A stretch of DNA of 64,000 bases from Bugula neritina (GCA_964035545.1 OZ037765.1:1209501-1273500), one strand, 5' to 3'; numbered from the stretch's first letter, positions 25,701 through 43,300 are shown. Program-made: numbers and translations. The notes: generated by a model not told the origin, from the letters alone.

Positions 25701-28700
25701 TGTTGACAGCATCTCTTTTGATACCTGCAACAGGCATACGATATATTACATACCACGATACGATATATCACATACCATGATACGATATATTACATACCAC
25801 GATACGATATATTACACATGATATATAAGATATATTACACACATCTACATCATGTATAGCATATATTATACTACATATTACAGTTTACACAATATATTAC
25901 ACACAATGAATCACATTCTCCATACTTGGTTGGTTTGAAATTTTAACTTTAAGTTTATTAAAAATTCCTATCCTCCATTTCATCTGGTCGCTTCTACTAA
26001 TACACACTCTAACACTTGCTACTCTAATGTATTCTATATACATATACACAGATACAATTTGTATAGATTAATATCAAACATTCCATTTAACTCATCACAA
26101 AGTGGAAGCAACAAACTATAATTAGAGTACATGTCTGTGTACCGTTAGTTCTACTAGTATTTCTACCTATAGACAGGTAGTTATATCTATAGACAAGTAG
26201 TTATACCTATAGACAGGTATTTCTATAGACAAGTAGCTATACCTATAGACAGATATTTCTATCTATAGACAGGTATTTCTTTAAGTCTGATAAATTGATA
26301 ATTAATCAAGTAAAAAGAAATTCAAATAAATGACAATTGCTGTTGATTTCCATTATACCAATATGTAAAATTATAAAAGAAATATCAATGTGGTACATAA
26401 ATTGGGCGAGTAAATTCAGTAGCTGTGCTTTTAATACATAAAATATAAACTACACTGAAAGTTGCCAATTTTTCAGTCTATGATTTTAAGGAACTGAGTC
26501 TAGGCTGTTGCAAGGTGAAACTCTCTCACACAACTAATACACACACTGCAGTTCGTCTCACATAACTGGCATAGTTTGCTACATGCTGGTCAGAGTGTAT
26601 AATCTACACTAGTGTTGAGTGTACTGACTGCCAGTGGCTAACAGAATAGGAGGTGTGACCCCAGCAGCTGAAGGGCCAAGTGTGCACTTGATTATACAGC
26701 TAGCAGATTGAAGTGAACTGGCCTAGTTATGTAAGTGAGTCCATCCTATCTTATCTCTTCAGATGATAAACTATTAACCTCTCTCAATCACTTATCATTC
26801 GACTTTCCACATCAGCTAATTTTACCTCCCAGAGACAAGTTTTACTAACCCCAGCAACACAAACTTAATCTTTAAAATGTTTAATTTTCAGTTTAAGTAA
26901 AACTTGGGTTGGTTTACAGTCTCCGCCCCTGTGAGAACCCCTGAGGGGTGAAGGAGTGTACACACCGATGCCCTTCCTGACCTCATCAATAGTGCTGCCA
27001 GAAGTTAAACCCTTGACCTAGCGCTTACTATGCCGCATCTGCTCCACAGTTTCTTAGTTTAAATGTAAAACTTAAATTCAAAGTTGTATCTAAACTCAAC
27101 CTAAGTTATGAATTTATAATACTTTCAATTTAGCAGTAACTCAAACTAGAATATTTGCAGTCACCAAAGTTGAAAAACTTAAATGGGTAAAAAAATAGAA
27201 TTAAATAAATTCCAACTTACATTCAAGTGGTAACTCACAGGTTTAATAAATTGCTAAAACACGGACTAAACCTACTTTCTTGTAGTGACTCATCGTCTTT
27301 AGTGTCGCTCTTTGGTGTGGAGGGAGAATTAATTGTCACTGTTTTGTTATTGTTGCTACTAGTATCCGATGAGTTCCCGACGACGGAGTGGATGGACTGA
27401 ACTCGCATACGACTCAGCGATGCGGCCGTGAAATTCTCCGAGTCCAACCAGAACTTGACTAGATGACCTTTATCCTTGGAGGTCATGTACTGTATGAACT
27501 GACCAATGAGATCTTGATCGTGAAGTATGTCAAAAAATGACCTAGATAATATTGACGTACGCCTGCACCACACATCTGCTGTCTGCGATTGACCTATGAG
27601 AGAATAATATTTCACTGTGAGCATAAATACTCAGAGAGAAAGTTAGAAGTTTTGTAATTTACTAAAAGTTAGATAACAAATACCCCCTCCTCTCCCCATT
27701 ATGAATTTGGCACACATTAAAAACTAAATAAAAACTGGTATTTGTTTAAAGTGAGACCCCCTTGGCAGCTAGCAGCCTGGTTTGAGGGCTTTTATAGCTG
27801 CTCTTCCTGACATCACCCTAGAGTTGAACCCATGACCTCTGGCATACAGCGCCTGCACTCTAACCACTAGGCCATGGCAGCTCCATTATGTTAAAAACTA
27901 AATAGTTCGGGTTTACCCTATCTATTTTTACTTATCCAAAATTTATCCGCTCCTAAATGATTTCTGATAAACACAAACTACCAACTCTAAACACCTCTAG
28001 TTACCAGAAAATATTAGTAAATATTCCAAATCTTAAAGCCAGTATATCATACGTTATATTTCACTTTACTAGACCTGATGATTAGAAAATTCTGGAACTA
28101 ATAGTTCTGTGGCAGCATGACTCACCCAAATCACCTTGAGTCTCGAGGCCGATGACCCTCGGCGGCAGCTGATGGGAGGATTTAGAGGTCGAGGAAGTGT
28201 GAGCTGAAATATTGTAGAGGTCAATGCATGAGAAACTGATGACTCATCGGTAAATACAAATCAGTTTCCTTTCAGAATTTACCAACGAGTGTAATAATAT
28301 AATACAATAATATAAAACAATAATACAATACAATAATATAATAACGTAATATAATGTAATGTAACACAATAAAAAGGAAGTAATAAGACTTTAAAGAAAG
28401 ATTTTCAAAAATTTGATTGTAAACTATTTATAAAAGTTTAAAAAAGCATAAATAATAAGTTATTGAAAAACATTTTTAAAAAGCATATTAGTTATAAGAC
28501 ACCGAGTCTCAAAAACTGCTAAAACACCAAATAACTATACCAGAACAGTTCCTTCTGAACACGAGAGTTAGATTCACCATGACAGTCCAACAGTTAGTGG
28601 CCAAGTAACAAAAGCATTTGATAACAATTATAATGATTATGTATCAACATTAAAGTTCCAATTGTCTGATAAGCTTCATTGTTTAGTGAACAGTCTAATT

Positions 28701-30975
28701 GTGAGATCAGTCTGACAACCAATAATTATGCTCCCACAATCTAGCACCTGCTGGCACCTAGCAAGCATGACATCACCAACAAGCACTTGGTGGCACTTGC
28801 CAGGAATAACCAGATAGTATATCAGCAAAAAACTTGATATAAAACAAATAGGTTTTAGCATAACGGTATATGTGCATAAAAATATGAATAGCGTGAAAGG
28901 TTTAATTAAAAATTGTGCATTTAAACTTTAAAGCAACCTTAAAACTATTTTCACAGTCTTTGTTTTTACATTTTGCTCATTGTGCTCTGTCAATTTTATA
29001 TGTAAAACTTGACTAAAAAACTACAATATAAAGTTGCAATAAAAAATGAATTCAGTATTACTACCAGAACAAGCTGGTCTCTCAGAGTTCCCCTTGTTTT
29101 ACTGATAGTACTTACATATTTCAGCTCGTCCTACTGTAGATAATATTACTTACTCTCAGCTACTTACAGTTGATGCTGCCAGAGTTACTTACAGTTGGTG
29201 CTGCCGATGCTAGCTGTATCTAGAGAGTCGGTACTCTTAGTGATAGGTAAATCCTTGTAAAACTTAGACTTGGACTTCCTCTTAGCATTCTCAATTGTCT
29301 CTGCTCCATCTAACTCGTCTGTAGGGTCCGTGTCAAAAAACTGCGACTTTCGTTTTGGTTTACTATTCTTTTCTAAAGTATTTATTAATATAAAATAATA
29401 TAATAGTAATAGTATAATATAATAGTAATAGTATAATATGGTAATAGTATAAAATTGTATAAAATAGTAAAATAAATATAGTCTTTAAATATCCTGTCGA
29501 AAACATTTGTCATAATCAACAAAACATTCATACAAGAGAAGATATTCTACTATCCAAATATTAAATGACAGCCAAAGAAATTTTTCTGCCTCAAATTCTA
29601 GGATTTCTGTTTTAAGGTAAGAATAATGATAACTTCCTACAGGGAGTAAGTCTAAGAAATGATTTGCATTATTTGGCTTTAAACTGCAAAAAAGAACCTA
29701 ATACCTACTCACAAAACAAAGTCAGAATAAAAACACATCTCATTCAAAACTCAAATTCAAATAAATTATTTAACCAAAAAATGTTTAAAAAGTAAAATTG
29801 CTTTCAAATTTGTAAGATGCCGTATTTTAGTAAATGAAGAGAAGCTGGTTGACCCAATTTAGTTTAGTTTTTAAAGTCAAATGCAAAAAAAATCATCTTA
29901 ATTTAGTTCCCAAATCAGCTTCAGTCAAGTGCGGCAATTATATGAAATGTTATTTCCAAATGAACAGTATGAGTATGAGTTTGCACGTTCCTCATTTACT
30001 ACCTTCCTCCAAAATTCGAAACTTATTTTCATTTTTATCAGAATTATAAGCATGCCAATTATTATCATGCTGGAACTAAAAACAGCTGAATTAAAATATT
30101 TACTATTTAAATATAAATATGAGTAGCAGTGTCTATTCACTATTGTGTAAATTACATTGCTCAATTAATTTTAAACTAAAACCTTAACTTACATTATTAT
30201 TTATAAAAACTTTAATATCAATAGACACAGTCATATAATAAGGCATATGTTATCAAAATTCATAGAAAAACATAGGCTTTAATTTAGAGTCAAATAGTAA
30301 TATCCATACTGTTATTAGTAATGTTAATAATATTCATAGAAATGATTATCATTATTACTGTCTTTAAGTTATATAAATATCACTGTGGGTTTTGAATTTT
30401 AATGTGATTTAGATTGTGGTAAATTGTAAGCGTCACAGTAATCATAAACTTGATATTAAAGCTCAACTTAAAGTTGGAGATTCCCTTTAAGTTTTACCTT
30501 AGCCTAGGGCCTAATTTGACACACAGTAAAATTTTCTTTTTTCATTTTAGCTACATTTATGGTTGTGTTACTTTTTGCGTATCAGTATAGTAAATCAAAT
30601 ATTCTAAGCACCAAAAGCAAATTCAAAATCAAACTAATTAAATTTAAAATTCCAAGATGATGATCAAGTTCAACATCAATATCAATATGAATATGAACTG
30701 ATTTTGACAAGGAAGATCATGATAATTGATAAAGATGCTTGCGCTAAACATATTTTTATTTCAGCGATAGCATTAAGCACATCTAGTATTAGTACTACAA
30801 AGTCAACAGTATGTGTAACTCAAACTGTATGAGTATTAGTACCACAATTAGAATTAGTTTTACTATTGGCATGATATTAACTTTGACTTTCAGTTTCAGA
30901 TTGAGTGTTTATAAAATTTGATAACCAACCTGGTTTTGTACCTGAGAGCTTTTTTAACGACGGAAGAAATGGCAT
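19797..30975 (-). CDS. AKAP10: AKAP10 (D-AKAP2), RGS-domain A-kinase anchor protein
   Basis: Thirteen minus-strand exons: 30930-30975, 29193-29372, 28126-28203, 27276-27593, 25626-25724, 23420-23504, 22784-22907, 22390-22520, 21802-21946, 21391-21523, 20961-21096, 20454-20545 and 19797-20062, giving 610 residues (human about 660). The first RGS-like domain begins in exon 4 (SFFDILHDQDLIGQF, GHLVKFWLDSENF). The second spans exons 6-10 (LLQFWMAVDNFQSQL, EAQADAMILYEK, NICREGGPLPDCF). Exon 12 carries the LGQF linker, and exon 13 starts basic and holds the amphipathic PKA regulatory-subunit binding helix around AWEVTKMIISGVKQ. The protein ends in VTKL, a PDZ-binding tail like that of mammalian AKAP10. 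It anchors PKA and binds Rab4/Rab11-type GTPases on endosomes in mammals. Donor duplications occur after exons 2 and 5. Confidence 0.94.
25045..25212 (-). mobile_element. tRNA-derived SINE-like copy, AKAP10 intron
   Basis: On the minus strand, TGGTCTGGTGGTAGAGGCGC resembles a Pol III A box and GGATCAAACCC, some 50 bp later, resembles a B box. This is the usual head of a tRNA-derived SINE. Boundaries are approximate; I did not find clean target duplications. Confidence 0.5.
26906..27055 (-). mobile_element. Older SINE-like copy, AKAP10 intron 4
   Basis: About 150 bp flanked by imperfect repeats (AGTTTAAGTAAAACTT at 26890 and AGTTTAAATGTAAAACTT at 27056). On the minus strand it contains a B-box-like GTCAAGGGTTTAACTTC, then GAGGTCAGGAAGGGCAT. 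The segment GTCAGGAAG is shared with the SINE at 27731, suggesting a related tail. Confidence 0.55.
27731..27890 (-). mobile_element. tRNA-derived SINE with perfect 14-bp target duplication
   Basis: 160 bp bounded by identical 14-bp direct repeats TTAAAAACTAAATA at 27717-27730 and 27891-27904. On the minus strand an A box (TGGCCTAGTGG) and a B box (GGTTCAACTC) are spaced as in a tRNA. It lies between AKAP10 exons 3 and 4. The perfect duplication suggests recent retroposition by a LINE partner. Confidence 0.85.
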
Positions 30976-31266
30976 TTCATTTAAAAATAAACATTTAATA
31001 TTCACACTTGAAAACTAAATTGCACATATACCAAATTTTGTAATTTGAATTTTCATTTTATTTCAATTTTAACAATTCGGTTGACAAGGGTATCAGATCG
31101 TCCCCGGAAATAGTTTGAAAGTAATAAATGCTGGGCATGTTGAAAATATTACAGATTTTTTATAACGTTACGGATATCGGGAAATATCGGTGTCGTGACG
31201 TTGTTAGCACGCATTTTATTTTAAATTTCATAGTTACTCGTTTTAGCGTCAAACTCAATTATCATC
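30976..31266. promoter_or_regulatory. Shared AKAP10/RUVBL2 head-to-head promoter region
   Basis: 291 bp between the AKAP10 start (minus, 30975) and the RUVBL2 start (plus, 31267). It is less AT-rich near 31080-31200, with CpG-containing segments such as GTTACGGATATCGG and TCGTGACG. A bidirectional promoter is inferred from position. Confidence 0.6.
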
Positions 31267-35607
<4,341 letters not shown>

Positions 35608-37772
35608 GTCCAGCTATCTGCTCTGTACCTCCTCACATCAACAGTACGTCCCTCATTTGGAAGGCTGCAGAACTTTCTAGTTCACTTAGTCTACGCAAAT
35701 GTAACAGTTTCTAGTGATTTTCTGTATAATGTCATGTGGTGCATCACCATATGTGTTACACGTCTGCTGTTAGTGCTTATCCTTCTGCAAGTCTAGTGCT
35801 GCGAATAGGTTCTTGACGCTGTTCTACAGTGTCAACTTACACTGCAGATGCAATTCTTTATCTAATGTAACAGCTTCTTACATTCTTTCCATTGCAATTA
35901 ATCAACTTTTTATGTTTTATCTTTGCACCGACTGAAATAGTTATATTTCACTGTAAACAATCATCTTGGTTGTAAATCTCATTCCAAAATAAACTAAATA
36001 TATCAAAGTTGTCCTCTTTTTCTACATATTATACAGAATCAGTAAGTTGGGCAAGTCTTTCTCTGTTGTAATTTATATATCAAGTACCTATAATATTGGC
36101 AGTGAATGGTATTTTATTACAGAAAGGTTTATATAATAATAGAGAAATGCTTCACCAGCTGCAATCTATATTACATTCTAGTGATAGGACAGTGTGTCAT
36201 GCTACATAATGCAATTACATTAATAGTTTTCCCAATGATCTATTGTTGGGAGTAAAACTATTCACACATAAAGTTTCAGCTCCACACAAATCTATTGTTT
36301 AGTGAATTGTATTTCATGTTACTAACAGCTTTAGAGTGTCTAAACTTGAGTTTTATTTTATTCTGAGAAATAATATTGGATTAGTTTGCCATGTTTGTGG
36401 TTAGGGCAGTGGTTGGCTCTCTAACACTAATAATACTAGTCTTATCACAGGAAAATTCTCTATCTCAATGTCGACCAGGTGGAGGTAGGTGAAGGTCAAT
36501 AGTTTCATGTGAGAATAAATTAACTTTGTGGAAGAGCCTACCCCCCCCCCCTCTCCAAACAGTAATAATTTGAGGAGTTTTCATGCTATAGGGCATAGGC
36601 AATTGCAACCATTTATAAACAATACTACTGTTTCAATGTAAAGCAACTTTTTTATTAAAGATCACCCATCATGTATTTCTGTGTTATTATACAACTTCAG
36701 ATTACCCAGTTTTGGTCTGCAAAGTATTTTACGATATAGACCTAACGACTTCCCAAAACGCATGAGCAATTCATTTAAATATTATTTTACCTTCCAACTC
36801 CCACTATAATGCATTCAATCAGATGAGTCTAGAAAAGAATAAGTGCATTTTTGCCTTCCTAAATTAAGAACTTTCTTTTTCTGGGCAGCATATTTAGATA
36901 GATTTGATTAATAGTGCAATGGTACAGTGATGATACATAGTAGACTGGCTATTTATATACAATATGCTAAGTATTAATCATTAAAAAACTGCATAATTTG
37001 AATCAAAATAAAGGTACAAACGCATACTTTGGTACATTATATTCAAACACAGTTTCTACACCAAATATTCAATGTTGGTTTCTGCCACTTTTAATTATAT
37101 AACCAGATAGCTGCATTATTAATTTAGAAGCTGCAGTGAAAAACTACCTGCATACAACTTGGATTAATTTTACGTTTTATCCACTGAATTACATAAAATA
37201 TGGTATAAAAAATAGAATTAATATATAGTCTACAGTAACACTATAGAAATATGTAAATGGTGCAAAGTGTTTAGCCTTATAGTATATATTGGTGTAGTAT
37301 ACAATCTATCTTAATTTTAGTACAGTATTATGTAATACAGTAATATGTAATATAGTAATATGTAATATAGTGATATGCAATATAGTAATACATCGTATAG
37401 TAATGTGTAATCTAGTAATATATGTAATATAGTAATATGAAATGTAGTATTTTTTGCATCTACAGTAATATAAAGTATTGCAAGTATATAACTTATACAA
37501 AAGTATAATGATAATCTTGTAGTCTATAAAGTGTAACTCTACTTGTGGAAAATAAAATATTGTTTTATTGTTAAGTTTGTCACACCAACGCAGTCGTGTG
37601 CATGATCGTGTAAAGACTTTTAAGTGAGTCATAGAATTTACCCCAAACCAACATGGCGAGAGGGGATAAACTTGTAGCCATAATCGGGCCAGCATCCTAA
37701 TTCCCAATACTTGCCCAGATCAATCCCCTTGCTTATGGATACTTCGTTCTAACCTTTCAACTATATTATAAG
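35608..37772. other. Intergenic, RUVBL2 to EGF-repeat gene
   Basis: About 2.2 kb, AT-rich. It contains AATAAA at 35988, a C10 run at 36541-36550 and a TAATATGTAATATAG microsatellite at 37320-37450 (read with the minus-strand false ORF at 37306-37707). No convincing exon was found, though upstream exons of the EGF-repeat gene could be hidden here. Confidence 0.5.
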
Positions 37773-39988
37773 ATGTGTGTAACACTTCTTCATTTCCTTA
37801 TAACTTCTGCAGTTGAATGTCAAAACAACGGCAGATGTGAGCTGCAGATTGCACCTGATGGCACAGAGTTAGAGCTGTGTAACTGTGAGAGGACCTACAG
37901 CGGGCGTGACTGCAGTTACCCAAACACCGACTGTACTTTCTTCACGTGCTATAACGGGGCGCTGTGTAGCACCGATGGTAGCGACTCCTGTAACTGTAAC
38001 ACCACAGTCTATTCTGGGCTAGATTGCAGTCAGGAAAACTGCATTGGTGAGTCAGCATTCTTATCAGGTAGAAATTCCTTATAGTAGTTGGAGGTATTTT
38101 TATATATATGTTTACATTTTTTATATATGTTTATATACTATTATGTTATTGTATGTATATATACTACAATGTTGCTATATGTTAGCATATTATTTTACTA
38201 TTATATGCTATATTAGAAGTTGGTAGAAACAGATGAACGTATAGACTAACTTTACAGTAAAAATAGCAAGTAATACGTTTGCCAAAATGAATAGCAAATT
38301 AAATGTTGTAGCATTCTATAGTATGTTTTTATATATTCTATATTGTAGCATAGTATAGTATATAGTTTGTAAGCATAAGATATTTCTATAGCAATCTATG
38401 TTGTCTTGAATAATGAACCAGCCACTATATAACATGTTGAATATTGCTAGATTATATTTCATTTTAATTAGTGGAGATTCCACCATACTATACCACATAC
38501 TACCGCACATGTATACAATGTAAAGGATTGTCTTCTCTTATAGTAAGTAATATATTCCAGTTAATGGGGAGGTAACTGACAACTACTGCAAGAATGGTGG
38601 GAGATGTCACGAGGGTCAGTGTATCTGTCCAAACAGCACCAGAGGGGAACATTGTGAAGCAATAGCTTGCGGGTCATATGAGTAAGTATTGTACTTACCT
38701 CACTAGCTGGTCATATGAGTAAGTATTGTATGTACACTCTTACTAGGTCATATGAGTAAGTATTGTACTTACCTCACTAGCTGGTCATATGAGTAAGTAT
38801 TGTACGTACACTCTTACTAGGCTATATGAGTAAGTATTGTACTGTTGAGAACTGGTTTGTTTTGCATGAAATAGATTGTGACGAGCTACACTAATTATTG
38901 TAGATGTCTTGGAGGATATTGCAACTTGGACAAATGTGCCTGTGTGGGGTATTGTGAACTAGGTAGGTGGTTACAATACAACAGTCAGCAACAATATGAC
39001 AATTACTTTAGGTTTAGAGAGAACAGATCTCTAAACCGAGACTCAACAACTCTGCTTTCAGGGTGTGACCTCACCACAGGCACTTGTCTGACAGTCCCAG
39101 AGGAACAGGAAGAAGAAGTGTTTCTGACAACGGCGAGGAAAGTGCTAATAGCGGTGGTTGGGTCTATAGTATTCGTGGTAATTCTTCCAGCTCTGTACGC
39201 AATGCACAACATGAGAATAGAACACAAACAGAGGAACGAGAGAATCAAGTCACACATGCAATTAGAAAGGATGACTCATGCGGCTTACTTAGGTGAGTCA
39301 TGTTTCTTAACTTTCTATCATGAGAATACGAAAGAGAAAACCAAACATTATTTAGTAAATTAGTTTTAACAATTTATCAACAGAATGATTGCGATCATCA
39401 TATTGAGTTTAGTTTTATTCTTGGTATAAAGTTTACAATTACGTAGAAAATCAACTGTTTCTTGTGGTTAATAACAAAAGGGGTGGGGAGAATGGGGTGA
39501 GGGTTGGCATGAACCTGCAACCTAATCAATTCACTGAAAAACTTTATTTCATGAGTAACAGCTATAAATTCAATAATTTTTCAAACTATTTTACACAACA
39601 CAATTGATGATTTTGTTTCACAGAAAAAGAAGAGACGCGAAGAGCTGAGGCAGCTGCCAAAATTCAGGAGGAAATTAAACCGCAGAAGAAGAAAAGTAAA
39701 ACCAAATCCATCACATCAAAAGTAGAAAAAGTCGACAGTATAGAAGTGCCTGAAGACATTGCTTCTATAGCCAACGCCAACACGGCGGTAACACCACCTC
39801 CCCCATCCCAACTTAGCAAGAAATCTACAGATTCTAATGCTAAGAAAGACACTGAAATGACAGAAGTTAAAAAGGATAATGAAACTCCAAAAAATAGCGA
39901 GAAAAAACAATCCCCTCGTAAAAAAGATAAAAAGAAGCCAAAAGAGAAAAAATCGAAAGCTAAGCCTGCAAAAGGCAAGAAGAAATGA
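37773..39988 (+). CDS. Single-pass membrane protein with EGF-like repeats, lysine-rich tail
   Basis: Exons 37773-38046 (or 37813-38046), 38561-38681, 38904-38962, 39062-39292 and 39624-39988 join in phase to 349 residues. Three to four cysteine-rich EGF-like units follow each other (ECQNNGRC, CYNGALC, YCKNGGRCHEGQCIC, ECLGGYCNLDKC). Then comes an acidic juxtamembrane (EEQEEEVF), a hydrophobic span around VLIAVVGSIVFVVILPALY, and a cytoplasmic tail with EHKQRNERIKSH and a very Lys/Glu/Pro-rich end (KKDKKKPKEKK). The N-terminus is uncertain: MCVTLLHFLITSA could be a short signal peptide, but the same bases end TTCTGCAG and look like a splice acceptor with upstream exons unseen. I do not recognise an ortholog; receptor or adhesion function is only inferred. 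Intron 2 has five donor copies. Confidence 0.75.
38672..38842. repeat. 37-bp tandem repeat carrying the splice donor, 5 copies
   Basis: The exon end plus donor (TCATATGAGTAAGTATTGTA) recurs so that GT donors fall at 38682, 38719, 38756, 38793 and 38830, exactly 37 bp apart. Alternate spacers differ, giving a 74-bp higher-order unit. Confidence 0.95.
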
Positions 39989-40300
39989 TCAGCATAAAAA
40001 TTATAATCTGTTTGAGTTATTTATTTTATTTCATGTGTAATTATATCGTATATAGGTTGTTTATAGCTGTTTGGATAATCATTAATAAAATCTATTTGAA
40101 CATAAAAAGAAAGTGCAACTTTCTATTGAGCATGCGTTACTTTTACACACATGTATATAAATTTGCTAAAAATATGTAACAGTTCTCTTTATGCCATGAC
40201 TATAGTTAAACTTGTCAGGAAAGCAGTCTTTCCATGCATAACAGTTTTGTATAAATAAATGTGTTATAATTTAATAAATCCTTATGAGAAAAGTATTCCG
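39989..40300. other. Convergent spacer, EGF-repeat gene / SEC23IP
   Basis: 312 bp between two converging stops. AATAAA at 40084 is a likely poly(A) signal for the plus-strand gene. Nothing else seen. Confidence 0.5.
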
Positions 40301-43300
40301 TTAATGTCTTGGGAAAAACCCGGACTTGTTGGGCGTGCTACTCGGGACAAATCCCGACATCGGTGGTGGTCCACCAGAGGGAGTTAGGCTTACTGGTGCA
40401 GCTGTTTGATTAAAATAGTTAGCTGGTGACATGGCACCTGTCACAGGTGGTTGACTGGGGTAGCTAGCACCTGTCATGGGTGGCTGGCTTGGGTAGCTAG
40501 CACCTGCCATGGGTGGTTGACTAGGGTAGCTAGCACCTGTCATGGGTGGCTGACTGGGATAGCTAGCACCTGCCATGGGTGGCTGGCTGGGGTAACTAGC
40601 ACCTGTCATGGGTGGTTGACTGGGATAGCTAGCACCTGTCACAGGTGGTTGAGTTGAGAAGCTGGAATTAAGTTTAGCTGCTACTTCAGTCAGTGAGTGA
40701 ATTTGCTGCTGCTTTGTTTTGTCCTTGACATCAGGGAATACGCCCATCAAAGCATACACTTCTTTCATCAGCATCAATGATACATCTTCAGAATCCCTGA
40801 ACAGAGATCATTGCAGCCGTTTGTAATGTTATTCATAGGGAAGAAATACTGACGAAAAGGAGGGCTAGAATTTTCCTACACATGGCTGCTTATTATTTCT
40901 ATATAGGTCAAGTTAGTTTCTTTTTAGGTTATGAGAAAAAAATGTTATACCTAAAATTAAATAATTAACAAAAGTTTTCAAGTAACATAAAGGCGTAAAC
41001 AAAAGAAAATTTACATTTACATATACGTACAGAATATATTCTAGTAAACAAGTGTGATGTAACTCAAGTGTGATGTGACTCAAGTGTAGAATATTTAGTA
41101 ATTAAGTGTGATGTAACTCAAGTATAGAATATTCTAGTAAACAAGTGTGATGTGACTCAAGTGTGATGTAACTCAAGTATAGAATATTTAGTAAACAAGT
41201 GTGATGTGACACAAGTGTGATGTGACACACGTACGGAATATTCTAGTAAACAAGTGTGATGTGACTCAAGTGTGATGTGACACTAGTATATAATATACTT
41301 ACCAGTATACAAGATGGCTGCTCAAAGCAAATAAATAATCATTGAAACTCTCAAACGGCGCCTCCTGAAGCACGAAATCAATTCTTCTGCCTTGATTCAA
41401 CTGTCCGACTTCCACTTCATTATCGGCAAAGCTGGACACGGCTGAAGCACATATATAATGTACTTACTCTACACATGTACTTACTCTAGATATATACTTA
41501 CTATATGCATATACTTAGTTTAGGTATGTATTTACTATATGCATATGTTTACTGTAAGTATGTACTTACTACACACACTATATTAAATTGAACCAAGTAA
41601 TACAATAAACAGACCTCAAGTAATCCCAACAACCTCAAGTAAAGTCAAGTAAAGTCAAGTAAGATAGACCTGATTCTGAGTAACTCACACTCTAACTCCG
41701 AATGAGAAGTGTCAACCTTCTCATCGTCGCTAACCACCGACTCCAGCACCTTATCCACCTGGTCGGATAACTCCTGCTCGCTATCTGCAATCTGATTGGC
41801 TGCCATGCCGCTGGTGTGAGCCCTGGCAAAGTCGTTGATAGACGCCCACGTGCTCTTCAATGACTTCAACACTTTGTCCTTGATGTCTGATCCGACTTTC
41901 ACTATGTTTTCTTTCAACTCTGAAATATGACTCGGAGAATAATAGCAACTAAAATATGATCAACAGAATTATAGTAAAATTCACATTTATATACTTTAGA
42001 AAATAAAATTAAACAAAATATTAATTTTAAGAATAATAGTAACTAAAAGTGATACTCGAGCTACAAGAATTCCAGTGAAACAGTAAAACCACGACTCACC
42101 CAAGTGGAGTCGTTTCCTCCCCTTATGGTGAGGGATAAGCACGGGCTTCTGTCTAATGCTGGGGTTAATAAGTGGCTCCATCCTGTACGCCACCGGGTCA
42201 AACGGGTGGAATATATTCAACATACTCTCGCAAGTTGGGAGGTGGAAGTCGCGACTCAAACTTTCCACACCTCTGATAGTTAGGAACATGGCTATAGGAG
42301 AGCCCAAGGCAAAGAACTTGTTCACTTTGAACTCCAGCTGAGGATAAGTCACCAAAGGGAAGCCAACTCCCTGTAGACCTGACACGTACCCCACTTGTGT
42401 GTTGGAGGTAGTTTCCATCAACCTGAGTATATAACAAAGAATAAGCTCAACATAAGTTCAGAGAAATACTTACTATATAGTTAGAAATTAAACTGAAAAT
42501 TTAATAAAGAGCAAACTAATTGGTGGCAGAAAACTGAAATAATGTGAAAATTTGACATAAATTGGATTTATTAAAAACAATTATTTAGGATCATGCAATT
42601 CTCGGATTTCTTAGATCGGATAAACAATGTAAATATTCGCTACTATTTCTCTTTTCTTTATTTTGTAAAATATTTTTATTTTTGTTTATTTCAAAATTTC
42701 ATTTCATTATAACTGCAACTTGTACTGAAAAACACATTTTGGATCTTAATTACGAACAAATAAATACTTTTTATGCAACATAAAAAACTCTCTAAAATAG
42801 TTACATTGCTGGTAACTTTAATGAAAAAACCTAGCAACTTCAAAGCCGGATAAAACAGAATATACTACTACCCTTCCCCCCCCCCTCCGTCACACTGTGC
42901 AAGCATTACACCTCACACCTAGAAGTATGTTGAGTTCAGATAAAGTTGAACAACACAAATATTTAGGCATGCAAACTGAGAGAGTAAGTGAGAAATTAAA
43001 GCGAATCAACAAATAGACTCACTCACCTTCTCCTGACAACAAAAAATCAAATAAATGAAAGAGTTGAGTATAAACATTGCCAGTAGAAATATAGATGAGT
43101 ATTCAACACACTTCCTACTAAAAGTATCACCAGCTGTGTAATGAGTCTCACCAGGAGAGCTGCCGGGAGAGGTCAGCAGGTTGAGTCATCCCGGTGTCAG
43201 CGGATGACGTGGCAGGAAGTGCAGGTTCTTGTTCAACTTTGCAGGCGGCAGCAGACTTAGCCTCGCGTTCTGCGACAAACTTGAGTATCTTTTTACGGGG

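Noticed and set aside
37306-37707. 133-residue minus ORF in the intergenic region
   Set aside because: Half of it is a TAATATG microsatellite; no splice or homology support.
40451-40657. Plus-strand ORF with CHGWL repeats
   Set aside because: Antisense of the SEC23IP coding minisatellite.
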